Below are positions 45,340-52,160 of a stretch of 64,000 nt of DNA, one piece after another. The stretch comes from Bacillus norwichensis (lineage in GTDB: Bacteria > Bacillota > Bacilli > Bacillales > Bacillaceae_C), in the NCBI RefSeq assembly GCF_014836955.1, contig NZ_JACSPV010000019.1, positions 1-64,000 on the forward strand, in the 5' to 3' direction. Below the pieces are notes generated by a model. That model saw only the letters and a program-made list of their open reading frames with translations. It did no database searches and was not told the origin of the DNA. Every line of letters begins with the position of its first letter. Position 1 is the first letter of the stretch. A program made the position numbers and the translations under genes.

Positions 45340-45417
45340 TTTCTTGTTATTTGGGGTAGGGGGTCACGCGAAACTTCCCGTGTATTACGTTAAACTTGGC
45401 GCTCGCTCGGCCGTGCT
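45340..45417. other. Candidate cos region
   Basis: The non-coding gap between the HNH and small terminase genes is GC-rich relative to its surroundings (GGGGTAGGGGGTCACGCG). In phages with HNH plus P27 terminase the cohesive-end site is usually here. The exact cut site cannot be read. Confidence 0.4.
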
Positions 45418-45446
45418 CAAAAAAATCCCCGCCACCTAGGGGGGAT
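45418..45446 (-). terminator. Intrinsic terminator after the HNH gene
   Basis: Minus strand: ATCCCC / GGGGAT stem with an 11-base loop, followed by TTTTTTT. It separates the HNH transcript from the terminase operon. Confidence 0.7.
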
Positions 45447-45466
45447 GTCCTTTTTGTCAGAATTGT

Positions 45467-45775
45467 TCACGTTTTTGACACAATTAAATCTCCGTTTTCA
45501 TCGAACCCAAATCCTTCACGAATCGCAAAATGTTTCCGGAAAGTCTTCTTGTTGTGACAAGAAAGACAAAGCAATTGAAGGTTTTCCCAGTTCAATGTGA
45601 TCCAAATATCATTGACATTCTCACTTGTGATTGGTTCGATGTGGTCAACAATGTCCCCTGGACTACCACACCATTCGCATATACCATGTTGACTATCGTA
45701 GTATGCCTGTCTTAACAGCTGCCATGCTTTACTGTCATAAACTTTCTGGCCAATTCTTTTGTTACGTTTAGTCAC
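45467..45775 (-). CDS. HNH endonuclease of the packaging module
   Basis: A 102-residue HNH nuclease: zinc pairs C33/C36 and C70/C73, catalytic D44-H45 (VDHIEPI), N65 and H74 (CLSCHNKK). In cos phages such proteins act with the terminase in genome cleavage. GTG start overlapping the previous stop (GTGA). Confidence 0.92.
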   Translation of the reverse strand: MTKRNKRIGQKVYDSKAWQLLRQAYYDSQHGICEWCGSPGDIVDHIEPITSENVNDIWITLNWENLQLLCLSCHNKKTFRKHFAIREGFGFDENGDLIVSKT

Positions 45776-46065
45776 AGATCAGCACGTCCAAAGTTTATTA
45801 AATTATATTTAAGTAGAGACATTCTCTCGTTGATCTCTTCTTGCAACTCCAAACGTTTAGCTGCATTGCGTAATCCCTTGATGCTATCCTTCTTACGCTG
45901 TAGCTTCCGTACTCTACCGTCTGTCACAAATGAAGTGTAATGATAATAACAGTGCTCACATTTGAAATACGTTTCCTCTATTCTGTTCGGATGATGCTTC
46001 ATTTTGAAATCAACATCAGTAATCTTTTCACAGTGATTACAAAGTGCGGTTAGTGGTTTGGTCAT
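45772..46065 (-). CDS. Zinc-ribbon-type phage protein (97 aa)
   Basis: Two Cys pairs (CNHC and CEHC) in the first 40 residues suggest a zinc ribbon, followed by a basic helix (VRKLQRKKDSIKGLRNAAKR). Possibly nucleic-acid binding. It overlaps the HNH gene by four bases, so it belongs to the packaging operon. Family not recognised. Confidence 0.65.
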   Translation of the reverse strand: MTKPLTALCNHCEKITDVDFKMKHHPNRIEETYFKCEHCYYHYTSFVTDGRVRKLQRKKDSIKGLRNAAKRLELQEEINERMSLLKYNLINFGRADL

Positions 46066-46388
46066 GATACTACACCTTCTCGAATTGATTTCTTCACAGC
46101 AACCACTTTTTCTTTTGTAGGTTTATCATAGTAATCAATGATAATATCTGTACTACCATAAACATCAGTCCTTGTTGTCCACTGGAAATTAATAAATTCC
46201 TTCATCGTAATCTCTTCGCCTTTATAAAAAACTCTTGGAACGCCACCTAACTCATCTAACGTTATGACAAGGTACTTATCTCTCTTCTGGTCCTCCAGTT
46301 CCTTTAACGCTTGTGTGGCCTTTCTTGCTTCTCGCTGTGCGGCTTTTAAAAACTTCATCATATCTTCGCGCGACTTATTGTCCGCCAT
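46062..46388 (-). CDS. Phage protein of unknown function (108 aa)
   Basis: Starts MADNKSREDMMKFLKAAQRE after GGGGAGTG; a helical N-terminal part and a beta-rich rest (YLVITLDELGGVPRVFYKGE). Overlaps the next gene by four bases. No family recognised. Confidence 0.65.
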   Translation of the reverse strand: MADNKSREDMMKFLKAAQREARKATQALKELEDQKRDKYLVITLDELGGVPRVFYKGEEITMKEFINFQWTTRTDVYGSTDIIIDYYDKPTKEKVVAVKKSIREGVVS

Positions 46389-46413
46389 GATCAACACTCC
46401 CCTTTTATAAAAT

Positions 46414-46442
46414 GAAAAAGACACTCACTAAAAGTGAATGTC
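46414..46442 (-). terminator. Terminator of the lipoprotein gene
   Basis: Minus strand: GACATTCAC / GTGAGTGTC (one wobble), 5-base loop, then TTTTTC. It separates the lipoprotein from the packaging genes downstream. Confidence 0.75.
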
Positions 46443-46456
46443 TCGACATATATCTT

Positions 46457-47032
46457 TTATTGCATCTCCCCGTTAATATCAACCCTCGTGGCGTTCATCG
46501 CTCCTGCAACGCCAACTACGTTGTCAACCCCTAAGTCTGATGAAGCATACCCATCACCGGATAAAGGACCCCACACTTCTATTTCATCGCCTGCAGAAGC
46601 AGTCATCGCATACGGTGGAAAGATAGGCATTATATACCCATTATCATTTTTAACCAAAAAGGCATCTTCCATATTCCCAAATAGACCTTCAACCTTTTCA
46701 ATTTTGACTAACTCACCTTTGAAATGGTAGTTCATACCTTTAAACTTTTCGTCTGTTTTATCATAAAGCATGGCACCAGGTTTCGCAGGATATTCCTCAG
46801 CATTTTCTTCTGCTTCTGTTACGAAGTCTTTTTCTTGCCCTTCTTCCTCGATCCCGTCAACCTCTTCGTAGGCATCCAAGTGATCCGTTTGCTTCAATGT
46901 CTCTTTCTCTTGCTCTTTCTCTTGCTCTTTCTCTTGCTCTTGCAGTTTTTCTCTTTCTTCGGTTGACACTCTTTCAACTGAACACCCGACTAGAATTATA
47001 GACACTAATAAGAACATAATGATACGTTTCAA
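46457..47032 (-). CDS. Cargo lipoprotein with OB-fold-like domain
   Basis: A 191-residue lipoprotein: signal peptide with lipobox LVGC (Cys17), a Glu/Gln/Lys repeat stalk (about residues 30-42), an acidic linker, and a beta-rich domain (about 95-190; FKGELVKIEKVEGLFG, GDEIEVWGPLSGDGYAS) that reads like an OB-fold. It has its own sigma-A promoter and its own terminator although it lies between late genes, the mark of a moron expressed in the lysogen. A role in superinfection exclusion or surface change is plausible. Confidence 0.8.
   Translation of the reverse strand: MKRIIMFLLVSIILVGCSVERVSTEEREKLQEQEKEQEKEQEKETLKQTDHLDAYEEVDGIEEEGQEKDFVTEAEENAEEYPAKPGAMLYDKTDEKFKGMNYHFKGELVKIEKVEGLFGNMEDAFLVKNDNGYIMPIFPPYAMTASAGDEIEVWGPLSGDGYASSDLGVDNVVGVAGAMNATRVDINGEMQ
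46901..46936. repeat. 12-bp in-frame tandem repeat in the lipoprotein gene
   Basis: CTCTTTCTCTTG occurs three times in succession, plus a partial copy, encoding the EQEK repeat of the stalk. Copy-number change would lengthen or shorten the stalk without a frameshift. Confidence 0.9.
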
Positions 47033-47157
47033 GACATCTCCCCCTACACATATATATAGGGATATCTTACCAATTAAATTAAGTTAGCGCCATCCCTTTT
47101 CCATCAGGACAGCGCCGATGACAGATACATCAACACAATTTCGCGTGTTTCCGCACG

Positions 47158-47186
47158 CTTATAATTGTTGCATACTATCATGTTAA
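47158..47186 (-). promoter_or_regulatory. Sigma-A promoter of the lipoprotein gene
   Basis: Minus strand TTAACA, 17 bases, TATAAG. The leader begins with a GCGTG/CACGC hairpin. The transcript would cover only the lipoprotein before its terminator. Confidence 0.65.
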
Positions 47187-47224
47187 CACATAAAGAATGC
47201 TACAAGTGTGCCCTCTTTTTGACG

Positions 47225-47743
47225 TCAACTAAACTTCACCCCCTCAACGCCAAACATCAATACTGCCAAGGTTTTACACGCATTATCTATGTCTTTATAA
47301 ACAGTTCGTTTGTGCACGGAGTGCCCTGCAGCAACTTCCTCAGCTGTCATTTTGGTATCTGAAATGTAGAATTGATAGATCGTCTGATATCTCCGAATCT
47401 CTTCTGGATCCCCGGACTGCTCACACATCACTTTGTAGACAGCCAGCATTTTATCAATGTACCGAACCATAACCAATGTTTTTTCCTTGCTACGTTTAAT
47501 AGATTCCAATTTGAATTCATCAGAATCCAAAAATGCCAGTTCAATTTCTTCATTGATGTCATCGATCTCTAACTTTATATCTTTACAATGTTTTACAAAA
47601 AAACGGTAATTTCGGAGGAGAAGTTTTATATTCCGTAGGCGTCTGTCATGCCTCTTTTTCTCCTGTTGCTTTTTATGATCCTCGTATGCTTCTATGGCTG
47701 TTTTAGATATAAGTACAACGTATTCGTCAGTTAGTTTAGGCAT
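47225..47743 (-). CDS. Putative phage late transcription regulator (ArpU/RinA-like)
   Basis: A 172-residue helical protein with a C-terminal HTH (MTAEEVAAGHSVHKRTVYKDIDNA; I quote only part of it as SVHKRTVYKDI). Size, layout and position just before the packaging genes match late activators of the ArpU/RinA type that switch on structural operons. ATG 47743 is six bases after AAAGGGGTG; a GTG three codons earlier overlaps that site. Confidence 0.7.
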   Translation of the reverse strand: MPKLTDEYVVLISKTAIEAYEDHKKQQEKKRHDRRLRNIKLLLRNYRFFVKHCKDIKLEIDDINEEIELAFLDSDEFKLESIKRSKEKTLVMVRYIDKMLAVYKVMCEQSGDPEEIRRYQTIYQFYISDTKMTAEEVAAGHSVHKRTVYKDIDNACKTLAVLMFGVEGVKFS

Positions 47744-47761
47744 TGCTGTCACCCCTTTATG

Positions 47762-48100
47762 CTACGCATTAATAAGCGCTTGTATCTGACGTAATTTTTT
47801 AATATCTAAATCTACTACCGATCGTCGGATTTCGCTGCATAAAAGCATTTTTTCTTTGAGAAGTGCAATCTTATCCCAATACTCTTTTTCCGTGAAATAT
47901 GCTTTATATGTTTCGCAAAAAGAATTATGGATCATTGTCCTTTTATCAAATCTGCGTTCGGCGAAATCGTCGCCTTTTCTATGAGCATAGAAACTCATTG
48001 TATTTACTTTCGTTACCACATATTCAGTTAAATTAGGCTCGGATTCCGTAAACATGTTACTTACACTGACATAAATTGTTTGACCTATTTCTACACTCAT
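47762..48100 (-). CDS. Phage protein of unknown function (112 aa)
   Basis: Beta-rich N-terminal half (VEIGQTIYVSVSNMFTESEP; YVVTKVNTMSFYAHRKGDDF) and a helical C-terminal half. Coupled to the 50-residue gene upstream by TGAATGA. No family recognised. Confidence 0.6.
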   Translation of the reverse strand: MSVEIGQTIYVSVSNMFTESEPNLTEYVVTKVNTMSFYAHRKGDDFAERRFDKRTMIHNSFCETYKAYFTEKEYWDKIALLKEKMLLCSEIRRSVVDLDIKKLRQIQALINA

Positions 48101-48253
48101 TCAAACCATCCCCTGCCTGTCGATGCGCTCACAATAAAGTTTGTATAATTGATCAACGTTCATCCTTTCCAACGAATCGCGGTCATAGCCGTTGCTTGGC
48201 ATTTCTAATAATTGTTTTACGTACCACTCTTTGCTTTCGTCCGTTTCGTTCAC
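48101..48253 (-). CDS. Small phage protein (50 aa), BH0509-like
   Basis: A GTG-started 50-residue protein (MNETDESKEWYVKQLLEMPS...MNVDQLYKLYCERI). AAGGAGG lies nine bases upstream. The pattern of a short helix, GYD loop and a final ELYKLY-type helix resembles BH0509-type small proteins; function unknown. Confidence 0.65.
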   Translation of the reverse strand: MNETDESKEWYVKQLLEMPSNGYDRDSLERMNVDQLYKLYCERIDRQGMV

Positions 48254-48258
48254 AGAAA

Positions 48259-48471
48259 TCATCCTCCTTGAGAAAAATCTTCAAGCCATTGGTACAGCAT
48301 GATCATTTGTTTTTGTGCCAATGGATTATTTTTATATTTATCGCAAAGCTCACCTGTGGAAGTAGTAACCCAACTCCAAAACTCTTTGCTGTTTAAACCA
48401 TGCTTCATAGCCATGTGATTGCTTTGGTATATCCAATCAGCTACCTCTGCATAAAAGGCTTTATAATCCAT
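48259..48471 (-). CDS. Phage protein of unknown function (70 aa)
   Basis: Starts MDYKAFYAEVADWIYQSNHM with GAGGT eight bases upstream; helical and aromatic-rich. Common in Bacillus and Staphylococcus phage early regions. No assigned role. Confidence 0.65.
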   Translation of the reverse strand: MDYKAFYAEVADWIYQSNHMAMKHGLNSKEFWSWVTTSTGELCDKYKNNPLAQKQMIMLYQWLEDFSQGG

Positions 48472-48475
48472 ACAC

Positions 48476-48868
48476 TTATACCTCTTCGATTTTGATATAA
48501 ATACCTGGAATCTTGGCCCAAAACTTTTCAACAATCAAACTAGCAATCTGTGCATCATTTTTATAAAAGCCTAAATCCTCCAAGCAATCTTCGAGCAATT
48601 TATTCATATTTCCGTTATCAGGCTTGGTATCCTTGTATTGTCCATCTTTTTTATTTTCTGTAATTGGAAAACACCATTTAGCAATCAACCTAACCGGTCC
48701 AGTATATTTTTTGTCGGGAACATGCTGACTTAAATGAGCCATCAATTTCGCACGCGCTGCCTTCAAATCTTCCGGTTCATAAAATACTGGTTTACCGTTT
48801 CGTACAGTCACCTGTTTTTGTTGATGTGTCGTTGTTGGCGGAATCATGGCCATAAAAAATTCAGTCAT
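48476..48868 (-). CDS. RusA-family Holliday junction resolvase
   Basis: A 130-residue RusA-like endonuclease. The catalytic acidic set is visible in DTKPDNGNMNKLLEDCLEDL and YKNDAQIASL, with a following KFW. It resolves branched DNA during replication, recombination or packaging. Overlaps the MazG-like gene by eight bases. Confidence 0.88.
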   Translation of the reverse strand: MTEFFMAMIPPTTTHQQKQVTVRNGKPVFYEPEDLKAARAKLMAHLSQHVPDKKYTGPVRLIAKWCFPITENKKDGQYKDTKPDNGNMNKLLEDCLEDLGFYKNDAQIASLIVEKFWAKIPGIYIKIEEV

Positions 48869-49169
48869 TCAAATCAGCTTCTTTCACGAACACGCCATTA
48901 ACCATTTTGCCTTTTCTGTCTTGAATTTCTTCATATGCTAGTAACGCGCATTTCTCTATGCTTGTTCCTAATTGCATAGCCAAAATTGTAAGTACAACAT
49001 ACATGTCACCTATGGAGTCTTCGACTTGATGAGGCTTATCCTTCGCCATGCCCTCGCATAACTCCCCAAACTCTTCAGCCAACTTTAAAATCTGTTTGTT
49101 AGGATCCGCTTCATGAAGGTTTCGTTCAGTGGCCCATTTTTTAATTATTATCGTTAAATCGTCCAGCAT
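48861..49169 (-). CDS. MazG-like nucleotide pyrophosphohydrolase
   Basis: A 102-residue all-helical MazG-type protein with the metal-binding EEFGELCEG motif and the downstream EDSIGDMYV (ExxxxD) motif. It would hydrolyse NTPs/dNTPs or alarmone-like nucleotides, tuning the pool for phage replication. TTGGAGG precedes the ATG. Confidence 0.85.
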   Translation of the reverse strand: MLDDLTIIIKKWATERNLHEADPNKQILKLAEEFGELCEGMAKDKPHQVEDSIGDMYVVLTILAMQLGTSIEKCALLAYEEIQDRKGKMVNGVFVKEADLND

Positions 49170-49239
49170 ATTTTTTCCTCCAATATTTTACATTTTGGAT
49201 TTTGTTCATTGAAATTTTTCTTTCGTCAAGGATAGGGGA

Positions 49240-49480
49240 AGTATGTCGTCGTGCGATAGCTTACGCACGACTACTTACCCCCTTGACCTTGAGGGAAAGG
49301 GAAACCTTTATATTACGTAGTAATATACTTTTTCCTTTCCTCGGGAAAAAGTCGATATTTATCGAGATTTTCCCTCATAGAGAAAGCGGGGAAAATGTTC
49401 GATAATTTCCCTAGAGAAGGAAAGGAAAATATTCGACTTTTTCACTATAGAGGGAAAGGGAAATTCTTCGAGTTTTTCCT
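49240..49480. other. Candidate phage replication origin with iterons and palindromes
   Basis: A 310-base gene-free gap upstream of MazG and after the primase-helicase. It contains a hairpin GTCGTGCG/CGCACGAC (49248-49271), a perfect palindrome TATATTAC-GTA-GTAATATA (49309-49327), and about 3.3 imperfect direct repeats of 34-37 bp starting with TCGA at 49362, 49399, 49433 and 49468 and containing GGGAAAGGGAAA-like purine runs. Such iterons beside the replication gene suggest an origin; it overlaps the 3' end of the helicase only slightly. Confidence 0.5.
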
Positions 49481-49482
49481 TT

Positions 49483-51759
49483 TTACTTTCTTCCTATTTC
49501 TCCGTCATCAATCCAAAAGCCACCATGGTCTTTTATCCGATTTCGGACAGTTTTTTCAGACACTCCCATGTATTCAGCAATGGCAGTTAAAGTAATTTTT
49601 TCATCAATACTACATGCTTCAAAGGCAGTTTCGAGTGCTTCGTTTCGTTCCTTTTTCCGTTCTTCTGCGCTCTTTTTCTTGGAGAAATTCTTTTTCCAAG
49701 GTGGCGCTTCTCCTTCTGGCTCAATGTCTTTTAGGCTGCCTACTTCATCCACCAAGTGGACCGGATAGCTAAACCACATATTGACCGGATCAAACTTCGG
49801 ATACTCGCGCAACGTACCTTCAACACGCCATGCAGAACGGATGCGGACCTTATTCATAGCTTCTTTTACTACTTGCTGTACATTCGGTAACTGCTCTGGA
49901 ATTGCCCGTTTTGCGTGTGCTTCCATAGAGACTGCGCTCAATAGATCATCCTGGGAAACATGTTCGTCCAAATAATCAAAGTTATGTTGTTCGATTGCTT
50001 TTTTATAAATATCGCAGACAACCTTATTTTCTTCCTGTTGCATTAAAGCGTCCGTCAATTCAAGCTCTACTAAATCTATTAAGGCATCTGGGTCCCTAGC
50101 GAATACCCCGGAACCACTGGCGCGGTCCATTGATTTTTTATTACCTTGGGAACCCTTTGAATGGTGATGACAATAAATAACACTGGACCCTAGTTCCGTA
50201 CAAACCTTGTCAAACTGATTCGTAAAATGGGCCATCTGATCAGCACTGTTTTCGTCACCAGTCAATACCTTATAGATCGGGTCAATGATGATGGCAATAT
50301 AATTCTTTTTGGCTGCACGTCTGATCAGCTTGGGAGCCAGCTTGTCCATAGGGACCGACTTCCCACGTAGATTCCATATATCAATATTTGATAGATTGTT
50401 AGGCTGCCATCCAAGGGCCTGGTACACATCTTTGAAACGATGGAGACAGGATGGACGGTCAAGTTCCAAATTCACGTATAAAACCTTTCCTTGGGTACAT
50501 TTCCAACCTAGCCAGCGCATGCCTTCAGCAATAGCAATAGATAATTCAATTAAGGCAAATGACTTTCCCGCCTTAGACGGTCCGGCCATCAACATCTTAT
50601 GCCCCTGCCGTAGCACTCCTTCAATTAACGGAGGCGCCAGCTCCGGCATGTTATCCCAAAACTCTGTTAAGCTTTCAGGATCCGGTAAATCGTCATTCAC
50701 GTCTTCGATCCAATCATGCCATTCTTCCCAACTGCTTTTTCCGATGTTCGTATCAATTAAAAATTGTTTCTTGCCATTCCGTTCAACGCCCGGCATCCGA
50801 GACAACCGGGAAGGATTCCTGTTTTGGTTATCAATGTTCAGGCCATTCTTTTTACAGACGTTGTAAAGATAATCAACGCGCTTCCGGTATTCTTCATAAT
50901 TGGCAGCATTGATTTTTACAATTGCATGAATGCTCTTTTTACCGGAATAAACCAATGCAGCAATAGGCAATTCCAATTCTCTGAGAATGGCGTTTTGCTT
51001 TTCCAAGTCCATCGTGTCTGACTCGACCAAAGCGTATTTATATTCCGTGACGTTTTCATTTTTTACGCCTTTACCATCAAGCGGGTTGAACCGGATCCAA
51101 GCGCCTGCTTCTGGGTTATAGTCACCAAGGACAGCGCCAATGTCTCCATCTGACTGATTTAAGGCTTGAATAAGCTCACCAGCTGTCCTATCCCAATTTC
51201 CTTTCGTGGGCAAAAACTTCCCTTCATCGTTTTGCCATGTGGAAACGACATATCCAACACTCTCTGATGCTTCGAACAATGTTTCCAGATATGTGGTCAA
51301 TTCCCTGACTGGATTCCAGTTTGTAGGCTCTCTGATTTCCATACCTTCAATCCAGTTTTTATCGATGACGACATAATCATCATTACCGGTAATTTCGTCA
51401 TTCCAATCAAGCTCGTGATCTTCTTTTCTTCGCTTCGGCTCCCAGCCGTTTTCTTTGGCCATTTGCGTGATTGTTGCACCTGTCACGCCATTACCTTCAA
51501 ACGTGGTCCATTTTTTGAAGCATTCACCAGGACTGTAACGTCCACCATCCCGTTTGCTCCAATCGTCCCAATCATCAGCTGTATAGCCTTCATGTTTCAG
51601 GGCCATTCCAACATTGACCCATTCTTGATAATCCAAAAAAGTCGGATCAATATATTCCAGTAATGCTATTAAATCCACCTTTATTTCCAAACGTTTCACC
51701 AACTTTCTCTTGCGACTTATGTCATACTTTCTCCGAACTGTGCGGTTAACTTTCTTCAT
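49483..51759 (-). CDS. Phage primase-helicase (PriCT-AEP-like plus RepA/DnaB-type ATPase)
   Basis: A 758-residue replication protein. Order: PriCT-like domain (about 30-105; YIDPTFLDYQEWVNVGMALK), a region with features of archaeo-eukaryotic primases (about 205-340; VESDT, SGKKSIHAIV, NPSRLSRMPG), a RecA-like helicase domain (Walker A GPSKAGKS 393-400; AIIIDPIYK; H-rich VIYCHHHSKGS) and a C-terminal HTH (about 725-750; TAIAEYMGVSEKTVRNRI). It probably primes and unwinds at the adjacent origin. Its start overlaps the DUF7448-like gene by 14 bases. Confidence 0.82.
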   Translation of the reverse strand: MKKVNRTVRRKYDISRKRKLVKRLEIKVDLIALLEYIDPTFLDYQEWVNVGMALKHEGYTADDWDDWSKRDGGRYSPGECFKKWTTFEGNGVTGATITQMAKENGWEPKRRKEDHELDWNDEITGNDDYVVIDKNWIEGMEIREPTNWNPVRELTTYLETLFEASESVGYVVSTWQNDEGKFLPTKGNWDRTAGELIQALNQSDGDIGAVLGDYNPEAGAWIRFNPLDGKGVKNENVTEYKYALVESDTMDLEKQNAILRELELPIAALVYSGKKSIHAIVKINAANYEEYRKRVDYLYNVCKKNGLNIDNQNRNPSRLSRMPGVERNGKKQFLIDTNIGKSSWEEWHDWIEDVNDDLPDPESLTEFWDNMPELAPPLIEGVLRQGHKMLMAGPSKAGKSFALIELSIAIAEGMRWLGWKCTQGKVLYVNLELDRPSCLHRFKDVYQALGWQPNNLSNIDIWNLRGKSVPMDKLAPKLIRRAAKKNYIAIIIDPIYKVLTGDENSADQMAHFTNQFDKVCTELGSSVIYCHHHSKGSQGNKKSMDRASGSGVFARDPDALIDLVELELTDALMQQEENKVVCDIYKKAIEQHNFDYLDEHVSQDDLLSAVSMEAHAKRAIPEQLPNVQQVVKEAMNKVRIRSAWRVEGTLREYPKFDPVNMWFSYPVHLVDEVGSLKDIEPEGEAPPWKKNFSKKKSAEERKKERNEALETAFEACSIDEKITLTAIAEYMGVSEKTVRNRIKDHGGFWIDDGEIGRK

Positions 51760-52117
51760 TTTCTACTTTTACGAAATCGACGGATTCTGAATAATAACCG
51801 TTCGATTCTCCAAGCCAGCGAATAGTCACATAACCTTTATTTGTTGCAAATTTGTAAAACGTCCAAGTTTGACTTCCCCAGTCAGTTTCACCTTGGTTAG
51901 TGACTTCTTCTGCCATAGTGATTGGCGAATTAATTAAATCACCTAAATCTCCAATAATCTCTTCAATCCCCACTGATTCACAACAATCTTGATCGTGATA
52001 CATTTTGTATTTCTCACCATCAGTTGTATAAAAAAGCAATTCGTGATTGTTGTTATTCTTGATTTCGCTCAACGTTTTACCTAATAACACATCAACATTT
52101 AAGTAATTTCCGTACAT
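51746..52117 (-). CDS. DUF7448-like phage protein
   Basis: A 123-residue protein with the segment YKMYHDQDCCESVGIEEIIG typical of this phage family. Function unknown. AAAGGAG precedes the ATG. Confidence 0.7.
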   Translation of the reverse strand: MYGNYLNVDVLLGKTLSEIKNNNNHELLFYTTDGEKYKMYHDQDCCESVGIEEIIGDLGDLINSPITMAEEVTNQGETDWGSQTWTFYKFATNKGYVTIRWLGESNGYYSESVDFVKVENEES

Positions 52118-52160
52118 TTGAATTCTCCTTTTTTTGATTTATTTGCTTCACAGTGTATAT

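Noticed and set aside
46901-46936. Phase-variable repeat switching the lipoprotein on and off
   Set aside because: The unit is 12 bp, so gain or loss keeps the reading frame; only stalk length would vary.
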